NCBI GenBank assembly: GCA_945830575.1
Contig: CALZZE010000001.1
Span: forward strand, 124,001-188,000
DNA: 64,000 nt
Origin: an uncultured Subdoligranulum sp.
GTDB taxonomy: Bacteria; Bacillota; Clostridia; Oscillospirales; Ruminococcaceae
Direction of reading: 5' to 3'
The translations under genes and the position numbers were made by a program. Position 1 is the stretch's first letter, and each line of letters begins with the position of its first letter. Shown in pieces: positions 55,913 through 64,000 of this stretch. The notes under the pieces are model-generated. The model was given only the letters and a program-made list of their open reading frames with translations. It was not told the origin of the DNA and did no database searches.

Positions 55913-55940
55913 CCCCGGCCCGCAAGGGCCGGGGCATTTT
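55913..55940 (+). terminator. Terminator after spoVM-like ORF
   Basis: CCCCGGCCC-GCAA-GGGCCGGGG then CATTTTT. Confidence 0.85.
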
Positions 55941-55989
55941 TGTGCCTGTCCCCGCATAGAATTCACCAAACTGCAAAGGGGGCAAGCAA

Positions 55990-57513
55990 ATGGAACTCAA
56001 GGTGTTTCGGCAGGCCGTCCAGACCTGCGGTACCCGGTGGGAGACCCGGCTGGAGCTGCCGGTGGAGACCGAACTGCTGGTGCCGGACTATCAGCCTGCC
56101 GTGTTCAAGATCGTCAAATGTCTCATCGAGCCGGTGGTGCTGCAGAACCGGGTGGCAGGCGGGCGATGGCAGGGAGAAGGATATCTGCGCTGCACCGTCT
56201 ATTATCAGAGCGACGAGGCGGGCTGCCGCCTGTACCGCACCGAACAGAAATTTTCCTTTGAGAAAACCGCCGACCTGCCGGAGGGGCAGTTTCCCGAAGG
56301 CCCCGCCCGCCTGTGGGGGGAGCTGGAATACTGCAACTGCCGCTGTGTCAGCGAGCATCGCATCGATATCCGCGGCGCCTACATCCTGTGCGCGGCGGCG
56401 CTGGCGGTGGAGCAGACCGACCTGCTCACCTCGCTGGCGGACTGCGGCATCGAGCAGCGCACCATGCCGCTCACCGGCAGTCAGCTGGCGGCAGCGGAGG
56501 AAAAGACCTGTACCGCCGAGACCACCATCCCGCTGCCCGGCACCGGGGAGGCGATTCTGGACATCAGCGGCCTGTTCACGCAGCAGGGAATCAGCGTGCA
56601 GAACGGACAGGTGGAGGTGAAGGGGACGCTGTCCATGCAGGTGTGCTACCGCAGTCCCGGCGTGGAGGAATTGTCCACCCGCAGCCGGGATGTGCCGGTA
56701 CAACAGCTGCTGGAGCTGCCTGCCGCCGAGGGGGACGCTGCCCTTGTGTGGGGCGAGGTGCTGGCCTGCACGCTGGCCGCACCGGAAAACGGCGAGAGCG
56801 ACCCGGCCCTGACCGTCACGTGGCAGCTGCACTGCGAGGTCTGGCGGCCCGTCACGTACATGGCGGTGGCGGACGCCTACTCCACCCTCTGCGAGACCGC
56901 CGTCACGCGGGCGGACTGCTGCCTGCCGCAGGAGCCGGAGCTGCTGGAGGAGACCATCCATGTGGAGGTGGAGGATGACCTGCCGGACGCCGAGGCGGAG
57001 GTGCGCGGCTGTTTTCTCAGTCTGTCGGCGGCGCAGGCGGTGCCCGGCGAGGACGGTGTTCTCCATTTGCAGGGAAAGGGAACCGCCCACGTGCTGTGCG
57101 CGGATGCCCGGGGCGAACTGACCTGCTACGACAAGCCCTTCACATGGCAGTATGGCAGCTGGACTGTGGGCTCGCAGGAGCTTCTGCCCCATGTGCAGGC
57201 GGCCGTCAGCCGGGTGAGCAGCGGCAAGACCGGTGCGCGGCTGCGGGTGGAGGCGGAGCTGGCTCTCACCGGCGGCGTGCTGACCACCCGCACGGTGCAG
57301 GTCGTCAGCGAGGTGGCGCTGGGAGAGGAATTCCCCGACAAGGCGGACGGCCCGGCCCTGTACCTGTACTATGCCGGAGCGGGGGAGCGCCTGTTTGACA
57401 TCGCCCGCCGCTACCACGCCCGCGCCAAAGACCTTGCGCAGGCCAACGGGCTGGACCCGGCACAGGAGACCACCGCGCAGGATGCCTGCCTGCTCATCCC
57501 GGCCGCGCTGTAA
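55990..57513 (+). CDS. DUF3794 (SPOCS) plus LysM spore-associated protein
   Basis: Repeated SPOCS-like segments and C-terminal LysM-like YLYYAGAGERLFDIARRYHARAKDLAQANGLDP. Confidence 0.82.
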   Translation: MELKVFRQAVQTCGTRWETRLELPVETELLVPDYQPAVFKIVKCLIEPVVLQNRVAGGRWQGEGYLRCTVYYQSDEAGCRLYRTEQKFSFEKTADLPEGQFPEGPARLWGELEYCNCRCVSEHRIDIRGAYILCAAALAVEQTDLLTSLADCGIEQRTMPLTGSQLAAAEEKTCTAETTIPLPGTGEAILDISGLFTQQGISVQNGQVEVKGTLSMQVCYRSPGVEELSTRSRDVPVQQLLELPAAEGDAALVWGEVLACTLAAPENGESDPALTVTWQLHCEVWRPVTYMAVADAYSTLCETAVTRADCCLPQEPELLEETIHVEVEDDLPDAEAEVRGCFLSLSAAQAVPGEDGVLHLQGKGTAHVLCADARGELTCYDKPFTWQYGSWTVGSQELLPHVQAAVSRVSSGKTGARLRVEAELALTGGVLTTRTVQVVSEVALGEEFPDKADGPALYLYYAGAGERLFDIARRYHARAKDLAQANGLDPAQETTAQDACLLIPAAL

Positions 57514-57530
57514 GGAGGGAACGAAACGCC

Positions 57531-59006
57531 ATGACACAGGACCAAATCTACCAAAGCATCGCCAGCCGTACCGGCGGCGACATTTATCTGGGCGTGGTGG
57601 GGCCGGTGCGCACCGGAAAAAGCACCTTCATCAAGCGCTTTGCCGAACTGATGCTGCTGCCCCGCATCAAAAATGACGCCCAGCGTGCCCGCGCCAACGA
57701 TGAACTGCCCCAGAGCGCCGCAGGGCGCACCATCATGACCACCGAACCCAAATTCATCCCGGAAAAGGCGGTGAATCTGCAATTAAAGGGCGGAGGCAGC
57801 TTCCGCGCCCGGCTGGTGGACTGTGTGGGGTATCTGGTCAGCGGGGCGCTGGGCAGTGAGGAAAACAGCGCACCCCGGCTGGTGAAAAGCCCCTGGTTTG
57901 ACAAAGCGGTGCCCTTTGAGCAGGCCGCCGAGACCGGCACCCGGCGGGTCATCCGGGAACATGCCACGGTGGGCATCGTCATCACCACCGACGGCTCGGT
58001 GGCGGAGCTGCCCCGGCAGAATTATGTGGAGGCAGAACGGCGCATCATCGCGGAGCTGGATGACATTGGCAAGCCCTATCTGATTTTGCTCAACTGCGCC
58101 CAGCCGGACACTGATGACGCCCGCGGCCTTGCCGCCCATTTGCAGGAGAGCTACGGTCATGCGGTGCTGCCGGTGAACTGCGCCCAGCTCACCGAGGAAC
58201 AGCTGGACGGCATCCTGCAAAAGCTGCTTTACGAATTCCCGGTGAAGGAGATCGCCGTCACCATGCCCGCATGGGTGACCATGCTGGAGCATGGCCACTG
58301 GCTGCAAAGCGCGGTGTACACCGCCATGCTGGACTACGCGGCGGGCATCCATAAAATGGGGGATGTGGCCGGTCAGCGGCCCCGGTTTGACTGCGAGTAT
58401 CTTGCGGGGGCCAGTCTCACCGGCATGGATCTTGCCACCGGCACGGTGCGCATCTCGGCGTCCCTTTCGCCGGAAATTTTCTACAAAATTCTCAGCGAAC
58501 AGACCGGCCTGACCATCGTGGATGAGGCCACGCTGCTGCCCTGCGTTGTGAGCCTTGCCCGGGCCAAGCGTGCCTACGACAAGCTGAAAAGCGCACTGGA
58601 TCAGGTGGAGGCCACCGGCTACGGCATCGTCATGCCGGACGCGGAGGAGCTGACGCTGGAGGAACCCCAGATCGTGCGGCAGGGCGGGCAGTATGGCGTG
58701 CGGCTGGCGGCCAGTGCGCCGTCGCTGCACCTGCTGCGGGCCAACATCCACACCGAGCTTTCCCCCACGGTGGGCAGCGAGCAGCAGAGCGAGGAACTCA
58801 TCAAAAGCCTGCTCAGCGATTTCGAGAACGACCCCCAAAAGCTGTGGGGCACCAACATTTTCGGCAAAAGCCTCAGCGAGCTGGTGAACGAGGGCCTGCA
58901 GGCCAAGCTGCTGCATATGCCCCAGCAGGCCCGCGCCCGGCTTCAGCAGACGCTGGAGCGCATCATCAACGAGGGCTGCGACGGGCTGATCTGCATTTTG
59001 CTGTAA
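57531..59006 (+). CDS. spoIVA: Stage IV sporulation protein A (spore coat ATPase)
   Basis: DQIYQSIASRTGGDIYLGVVGPVRTGKSTFIKRFAELMLLP. Confidence 0.97.
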   Translation: MTQDQIYQSIASRTGGDIYLGVVGPVRTGKSTFIKRFAELMLLPRIKNDAQRARANDELPQSAAGRTIMTTEPKFIPEKAVNLQLKGGGSFRARLVDCVGYLVSGALGSEENSAPRLVKSPWFDKAVPFEQAAETGTRRVIREHATVGIVITTDGSVAELPRQNYVEAERRIIAELDDIGKPYLILLNCAQPDTDDARGLAAHLQESYGHAVLPVNCAQLTEEQLDGILQKLLYEFPVKEIAVTMPAWVTMLEHGHWLQSAVYTAMLDYAAGIHKMGDVAGQRPRFDCEYLAGASLTGMDLATGTVRISASLSPEIFYKILSEQTGLTIVDEATLLPCVVSLARAKRAYDKLKSALDQVEATGYGIVMPDAEELTLEEPQIVRQGGQYGVRLAASAPSLHLLRANIHTELSPTVGSEQQSEELIKSLLSDFENDPQKLWGTNIFGKSLSELVNEGLQAKLLHMPQQARARLQQTLERIINEGCDGLICILL

Positions 59007-59018
59007 GGGGGCGCGGGG

Positions 59019-59240
59019 ATGCTTGGAAGAAAACACAACGCGCTGACCCGCCGCCGGGCCGCACTGCTGCGGGAATGGGATGCCGCTTTGGGAGAACTGC
59101 GCGCCAACGAGGCCGCCTTTGAGCGCTCCGAGGACGAATTTTACACCGAGCAGCTGATCTACCAGCACGCGGCGCTGCTCTGCCGGTGCCGGGCGGTGCT
59201 GCGCCAGCTGCGCGGGCTGGGGCAGGGGAGTGCCCCATGA
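59019..59240 (+). CDS. Hypothetical protein
   Basis: 73 aa, overlaps next ORF, conserved-looking RBS. Confidence 0.5.
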   Translation: MLGRKHNALTRRRAALLREWDAALGELRANEAAFERSEDEFYTEQLIYQHAALLCRCRAVLRQLRGLGQGSAP

Positions 59241-59485
59241 CCGGCTGGCTGCTATTGGCGGCGGCCTGCGTGGTTCTGGTGCTGCGCTGTGCGGTCCGCC
59301 AGCAGCACGGGTTCCGGGCGGTGCTGGGCAGTGCGGTCTGCGGGTTTGCCGCCATTGCGCTGCTCCGTCTGTTGGAGCCTCTCACCGGCACCGCGCTGCC
59401 CCTCAACCGCTTTACGGCCTTTGTGGCGGCGGTGCTGGGCCTGCCCGGCGTGATCAGCCTGCTGCTGCTCCAGCTGATTTTGTAA
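59237..59485 (+). CDS. BofA-like pro-sigma-K processing inhibitor
   Basis: 82 aa with hydrophobic segments and C-terminal NRFTAFVAAVLGLPGVISLLLLQLIL. Confidence 0.6.
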   Translation: MTGWLLLAAACVVLVLRCAVRQQHGFRAVLGSAVCGFAAIALLRLLEPLTGTALPLNRFTAFVAAVLGLPGVISLLLLQLIL

Positions 59486-59492
59486 CAGTCAG

Positions 59493-59535
59493 CAAAAAAC
59501 CACCCCGGCGGAAAAACCGCAGGGGTGGTTTTTTG
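59493..59535. terminator. Bidirectional terminator between bofA-like gene and rnpB
   Basis: AAAAAACCACCCC...GGGGTGGTTTTTT. Confidence 0.85.
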
Positions 59536-59546
59536 CTGTGAAAAAC

Positions 59547-59895
59547 GACTGGTCCGTAAGCCGGGTTCTGTATTAAACGACGATCTTTCTTGGCCTTGCG
59601 TCGCCGCAAGGCTCACGCCATCTCCGGGACGCGCGAGACTCCGCTGTTGGCTTTCGCCAACGTGTCCCATACGGATGTTGCTTCAAGCAGGGTTTACATA
59701 GCCGCAAAGTCGCCAGTGCGCTGGTGAGCTCTTACCTCGCCTTTCCATCCTTACCCGCAAAGCGGGCGGTTTCTTTCTGTTGCACTTTCCCTGGGGTCAC
59801 CCCCGGCTGCCGTTAGCAGTTGCTCTGTCTCTGTGAAGCCCGGACTTTCCTCAGGCACCCGAAGGTGTCCCGCCGCCGTATGTCCCACTCGTTTC
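59547..59895 (-). ncRNA. rnpB: RNase P RNA (class A); ends approximate
   Basis: Minus strand contains GAGGAAAGTCCGGGCTTCACAGAGACAGAGCAACTGCTAACGGCAGCCGGGGGTGACCCCAGGGAAAGTGCAACAGAAA and 3' ACAGAACCCGGCTTACGGACCAG. Confidence 0.94.
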
Positions 59896-59985
59896 TGTCA
59901 AATGATACCACACGGGGACAAGACTTGTCAACTCCGTAAATTTGTGCTATAATTCAAATGTATTACTATGCGCAGGGGGCATCCT

Positions 59986-60882
59986 ATGACGGAACTTACC
60001 TACCTTGTGCCCACGGAGGCGGAAGGCCAGCGTCTGGATACCTTTCTCCGGCGCCGGGGCGTCACGGCGGGCTGCCTGCGCAGCGTCAAGCACCGGGGCG
60101 GCGGTTTTTTTGCCGATGACAGGCCCCTTCACACCGACCAGCCGGTTCATGCGGGGCAGACCATCCGGTTTGCCCTGCCGCCGGAGCAGGACACCTCGGT
60201 GACGCCCCAGCCGGTGCCCTTTTCCATTATTTACGAGGATGACTTTGCCGCCGTGGTGGACAAGCCCGCCGGCGTGGCGGTGCATCCTACCCTCAATTAT
60301 CCCGACGGCACCCTTGCCAACGGCTGGCTGGAGCATCTGCGCGGGCAGGGGCGGCAGGGAGTATTCCGCCCGGTGAACCGTATTGACAAAAACACCAGCG
60401 GTCTGGTACTGCTGGCCCAGAATGCCTTTGCTGCGCCGCTGCTGGCCGGCTCTGCCGCCAAATGCTACCTTGCCATCGTGCAGGGAACGCTGCCGCCGGG
60501 ACAGGGCGCGGTGGATGCGCCCATTGCCCGGCGGGGGGATTCCATCATCGGGCGCTGTGTTGCGCCGGAAGGCAAGCCCAGCCGCACCGAGTACACCGTG
60601 CTGGCATCGGGGCCGCGTTACAGCCTGCTGGCCTGCCGTCCCATCACCGGCCGCACTCATCAGATCCGGGTCCACATGGCGCACATCGGTCATCCGCTGG
60701 CGGGGGACAGCCTGTATGGCGGCCCCTTGTCCGAGATGTCCCGTCATGCGCTGCACTGCGCGGTGATCCGGTTTTGTCACCCTGTCACCGGTGCTCCGGT
60801 GCGGGTGGACTGTCCGCTGCCCGGGGATATGGCGGCGCTTTGCCGGGCTGAACAACTGCATTTCTCATTGACTTCTCTGTAG
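59986..60882 (+). CDS. RluD-family pseudouridine synthase
   Basis: RPVNRIDKNTSGLVLLAQN and GRTHQIRVHMAHIGHPLAGDSLYG. Confidence 0.93.
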   Translation: MTELTYLVPTEAEGQRLDTFLRRRGVTAGCLRSVKHRGGGFFADDRPLHTDQPVHAGQTIRFALPPEQDTSVTPQPVPFSIIYEDDFAAVVDKPAGVAVHPTLNYPDGTLANGWLEHLRGQGRQGVFRPVNRIDKNTSGLVLLAQNAFAAPLLAGSAAKCYLAIVQGTLPPGQGAVDAPIARRGDSIIGRCVAPEGKPSRTEYTVLASGPRYSLLACRPITGRTHQIRVHMAHIGHPLAGDSLYGGPLSEMSRHALHCAVIRFCHPVTGAPVRVDCPLPGDMAALCRAEQLHFSLTSL

Positions 60883-60907
60883 TCAGGCGCCGAAAGGAGC
60901 TTTTCTT

Positions 60908-62746
60908 TTGAATTCCACGCACACTGAAAAACCAAAAAAACAGAAACCCGCCAGCACCAGCTGGCTGGATGATATCCGAATCAACCGCACGGTGCGGGCG
61001 TGGCGGCGCGACCAGAAAAAGGAAGCCCGCCGCAACCGCTTTGCCGCCGTTCTGGAAACGCTGCCCTACGCGGAGCTGATCGGAGAGGCGTTGTACCGCA
61101 TCGGGTTTGGTGTGGAGTACACGGCTGTCCGGACGGTGCGCACCATCCGGCGGGTCTGCAGAGGCATCGGCGTCAGCGCTGCGCGGCTGCTGCTCACCGT
61201 GCTGCGTCCCTTTCTGCTGGGCATCATCACGCTGCTGGAGGACCTCACCGCACCCTTCGTGCAGCTGGCCAGCGGCATCCGCCACATGCGGGAACTGTCC
61301 GAGCATGGCGGCTCTCCCAAGCAGCTGCGGGCCATGCGCCGCAGCTATCTGAAACGGGGCGTGCAGCGGTATTTTCCGCTGGTACTTAACGCACTGTCGT
61401 ACATTCTGCCGGTGGCGGCGGCCTTTGGCCTGGTGGCGGTGGTTCGCACGGCGCTGGGCAGCCAGTACATCCTGAACGTGCAGGTCAACGGCGAGAGCGT
61501 CGGCTTTGTGGCCACCGAGCAGGTGTTTGAAAACGCCCGCGAGGATGTGCAGAGCCGCATCAACACCGCCAGACAGATTCTGGCGGAATCCGGCACCGAG
61601 GTGCCGGACACCCAATGGGACATCCAGCCCACCTACACTCTCGCCATCTCGGGCACCACCATGACGGAAAGTCAGGCGGCGGACGCCATTCTCCGCGCCT
61701 CCAGCGACGAAATCGTCAACGGCACCGCCGTGTATGTGGACGGGGAACTGCGCTACGTCACCACCGAGGGCGACCATCTGCGCACGTTTTTGGAGTCCAT
61801 CAAAAAGCCCTATCTGGAAGGGCAGGACACCTCCATGCGGGTAAGCTTTCTGCACGACATCCGCCTGGTGGACGGTGTGTTCCTGTCCGGCTCCATCACC
61901 TCCTACAAGGACATCATTGCCACGCTGCGCAGCGGCGACAAAATCCTCACCTATACGGCGTCGGAAGGGGAGACGGTGCAGTCCGCGGTGGATACCACCG
62001 GCGTGACCTTTGATTCACTGGCCCAGATGAACCCCGACCTGCTCTCACTGGAGCAGGAGATCCCCGCCGGCACCGAGCTGATCATCGGCGCGGAATCGCC
62101 GGAACTGCTGAAAGTGAAGGTGGTGCACCGCCAGACCTATCTGGAGGACATCCCCTTTGAGACCATCACCACCGAATCCAGCGACTATGATTTCGGCAAG
62201 ACGGTGGTCACGCAGGAGGGCGCCACGGGTGTGCAGGAGGTCACGCAGGACCTGACCTACATCGACGGCAGCCTCAGCTCGGTGGACATCGTCAAGGTGA
62301 ACGTGCTGCAAAGCGCCACGCCCAAGCTGGTCACCAAGGGCACCAAGCTCAAGAGCGGCATGGTGGCGCAGGTGGGCTCGGGCCAGTTCGTCTGGCCGGT
62401 ACCCCAGTATAAGTATGTCAGCCGCTGGATGGGCAACGGCCACAACGGTGCGGACATCTGTGCCGCCTACGGTGTGCCCATCATCGCGTCGGATTCCGGC
62501 GTGGTCGTGACCGCCACCTACCATTGGAGCTACGGCAACTATGTGGTCATCGACCACGGCAATGGCTGGCGTACCCTGTACGGACACATGTCCTCCATCG
62601 CGGTGTCGTCGGGACAGGGCGTGGCCCGCGGGCAGGTCATCGGCTACATCGGTTCCACCGGCAACTCCACGGGCAACCACTGCCACTTTGAAATGTACCA
62701 GAACGGCGTACGTGTCAGCGCCCGGAACTTCTTCGGCGGGCTGTGA
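60908..62746 (+). CDS. Membrane-anchored M23 peptidase with LysM and G5-like domains
   Basis: TTG start; TM ~VLNALSYILPVAAAFGLVAVV, LysM-like segment, M23 motifs NGHNGADICAAYGVPIIAS / LYGHM / GNHCHFEMY. Confidence 0.9.
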   Translation: MNSTHTEKPKKQKPASTSWLDDIRINRTVRAWRRDQKKEARRNRFAAVLETLPYAELIGEALYRIGFGVEYTAVRTVRTIRRVCRGIGVSAARLLLTVLRPFLLGIITLLEDLTAPFVQLASGIRHMRELSEHGGSPKQLRAMRRSYLKRGVQRYFPLVLNALSYILPVAAAFGLVAVVRTALGSQYILNVQVNGESVGFVATEQVFENAREDVQSRINTARQILAESGTEVPDTQWDIQPTYTLAISGTTMTESQAADAILRASSDEIVNGTAVYVDGELRYVTTEGDHLRTFLESIKKPYLEGQDTSMRVSFLHDIRLVDGVFLSGSITSYKDIIATLRSGDKILTYTASEGETVQSAVDTTGVTFDSLAQMNPDLLSLEQEIPAGTELIIGAESPELLKVKVVHRQTYLEDIPFETITTESSDYDFGKTVVTQEGATGVQEVTQDLTYIDGSLSSVDIVKVNVLQSATPKLVTKGTKLKSGMVAQVGSGQFVWPVPQYKYVSRWMGNGHNGADICAAYGVPIIASDSGVVVTATYHWSYGNYVVIDHGNGWRTLYGHMSSIAVSSGQGVARGQVIGYIGSTGNSTGNHCHFEMYQNGVRVSARNFFGGL

Positions 62747-62953
62747 TTGCATACAAAAATTTCTCGGTCCCATGACATTGTTTCACATAATTTACAAATT
62801 GTGTACAAATACTAAGGACAGGACTTTTCAAAGCAGCGAAAAAGATGTATAATAGACTGGTGCATGGGAATGCAGGCGCTCACGTGCGCCCTCCTCTGCC
62901 AAAGACAGACCATGCCGCGGCCGCCTTTGCGGCGACTCAAAGGAGAGTTTATT

Positions 62954-64000
62954 TTGGAAAAGTTTGTGATTCGGGGAGGCAAGCCCTTGTGCGGGGATGT
63001 TGTCATCGGCGGCGCCAAAAACGCTGCGGTGGCCATCCTGCCCGCCACCATTCTGGCCAAGGGCAAGTGCGTCATCGAAAATCTGCCCTGTATCAGTGAT
63101 GTGATGGCTTCGCTCCAGATTCTCAGCGAGCTGGGCGCCAGCATCCGCATGGTCAGCCGCAATATTTACGAGATCGACACCACCCATATCGACTGTACCG
63201 AAGTTTCCAACGAGCTTTCCCGCCAGATGCGCGCCAGCTATTATTTCCTCGGTGCGCTGCTGGGCCGGTTCGGTTCGGGACAGGTCGCCATGCCGGGAGG
63301 CTGCAACCTTGGCCCCCGCCCCATTGACCAGCATCTCAAGGCGTTCACCGCCATGGGCGCGCAGGACTCGGTGGAATATGGCATGATCCGTGTGACGGCG
63401 CAGGACCTCCACGGCGCGCATGTGTTTTTTGATACCGTTTCGGTGGGGGCCACCATGAACGCCATGCTGGCCGCCGCCACCGCGCAGGGCACCACCATTC
63501 TGGAAAATGTGGCCCGGGAACCCCATGTGGTGGACCTGGCAAACTGCCTCAACCTGATGGGGGCGGATATCCACGGCGCAGGCACCGACGTCATCAAAAT
63601 CCGCGGCGTGAAAGAGCTGCACGGCTGCACCTATTCCGTCATCCCCGACCAGATCGAGGCGGGCAGCTACATGGTGGCCGCCGCCATCACGGCGGGCGAT
63701 GTGACGCTGCATAACGTGATTCCCAAGCATCTGGAGCCCATCAGCGCCAAGCTGATCAGCGCCGGATGCGAGATTACCGAATTTGACGATGCGCTGCGCA
63801 TCCGCCGCACCGGCCCGCTGCGTCCCCTGAAAATCAAAACCATGCCCCATCCCGGGTTCCCCACCGACATGCAGCCGCTGATGACGGTGCTGATGACGCT
63901 GGCGGAAGGAACCTCCATCGTCACCGAGGGCATCTGGGAAAACCGGTTCCGTTATGTGGATGAGCTGATCCACATGGGCGCCAGAATCCGTGTGGACGGT
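62954..64000 (+). CDS. murA: UDP-N-acetylglucosamine 1-carboxyvinyltransferase (3' truncated by window)
   Basis: TTG start after AGGAGAG; LEKFVIRGGKPLCGDVVIGGAKNAAVAILPATIL...MPGGCNLGPRPIDQHLKAF. Not in ORF track. Confidence 0.95.
   Translation, partial: MEKFVIRGGKPLCGDVVIGGAKNAAVAILPATILAKGKCVIENLPCISDVMASLQILSELGASIRMVSRNIYEIDTTHIDCTEVSNELSRQMRASYYFLGALLGRFGSGQVAMPGGCNLGPRPIDQHLKAFTAMGAQDSVEYGMIRVTAQDLHGAHVFFDTVSVGATMNAMLAAATAQGTTILENVAREPHVVDLANCLNLMGADIHGAGTDVIKIRGVKELHGCTYSVIPDQIEAGSYMVAAAITAGDVTLHNVIPKHLEPISAKLISAGCEITEFDDALRIRRTGPLRPLKIKTMPHPGFPTDMQPLMTVLMTLAEGTSIVTEGIWENRFRYVDELIHMGARIRVDG

Noticed and set aside
1-64000. CRISPR arrays, cas genes, known anti-phage defence genes, transposases, rRNA
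   Set aside because: Looked for and not seen in either strand; no integrase or transposase ORF recognised in this window.

Overview
The window is high-GC Clostridia/Oscillospiraceae-like DNA in two parts. (1) About 1-30.95 kb: most of a contractile-tailed prophage, all late genes on +. It has a lambda-type head module (Nu1/GpA terminase, lambda-type portal, ClpP-like protease with nested scaffold, decorator, coat) joined to a P2-type tail (sheath, tube, frameshifted tail chaperone, tape measure, X, D, V, U, W, J, I), then tail-fibre genes, a complete diversity-generating retroelement (DGR), a lysis cassette and a small divergent regulatory region. The right end abuts the 3' end of a tRNA-Ser gene. 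(2) About 30.95-64 kb: host chromosome with two tRNA-Ser genes, sdaAB/sdaAA, rpmB, scpA/scpB, a transcarboxylase-like 12S/1.3S/5S operon, yicC-remA-gmk-priA-def-fmt-rsmB-rlmN-prpC-prkC-rsgA-thiN, an unannotated spoVM-like micro-ORF, spoIVA, bofA-like, RNase P RNA, rluD-like, an M23 peptidase and the 5' part of murA. The strongest signal is the DGR at 24.1-27.3 kb: target gene with VR, Avd-like gene, TR and reverse transcriptase. I aligned TR and VR by eye: 18 of 19 mismatches fall on TR adenines, and all 13 codons that vary are AAY, AAA or ATY codons. Next are the spoVM-like ORF in a syntenic position, a TTTTTTA -1 frameshift site in the tail chaperone, an internal start for a scaffold inside the head protease, and a divergent RHH/operator switch. 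All calls come from reading the sequence; no database search was run.
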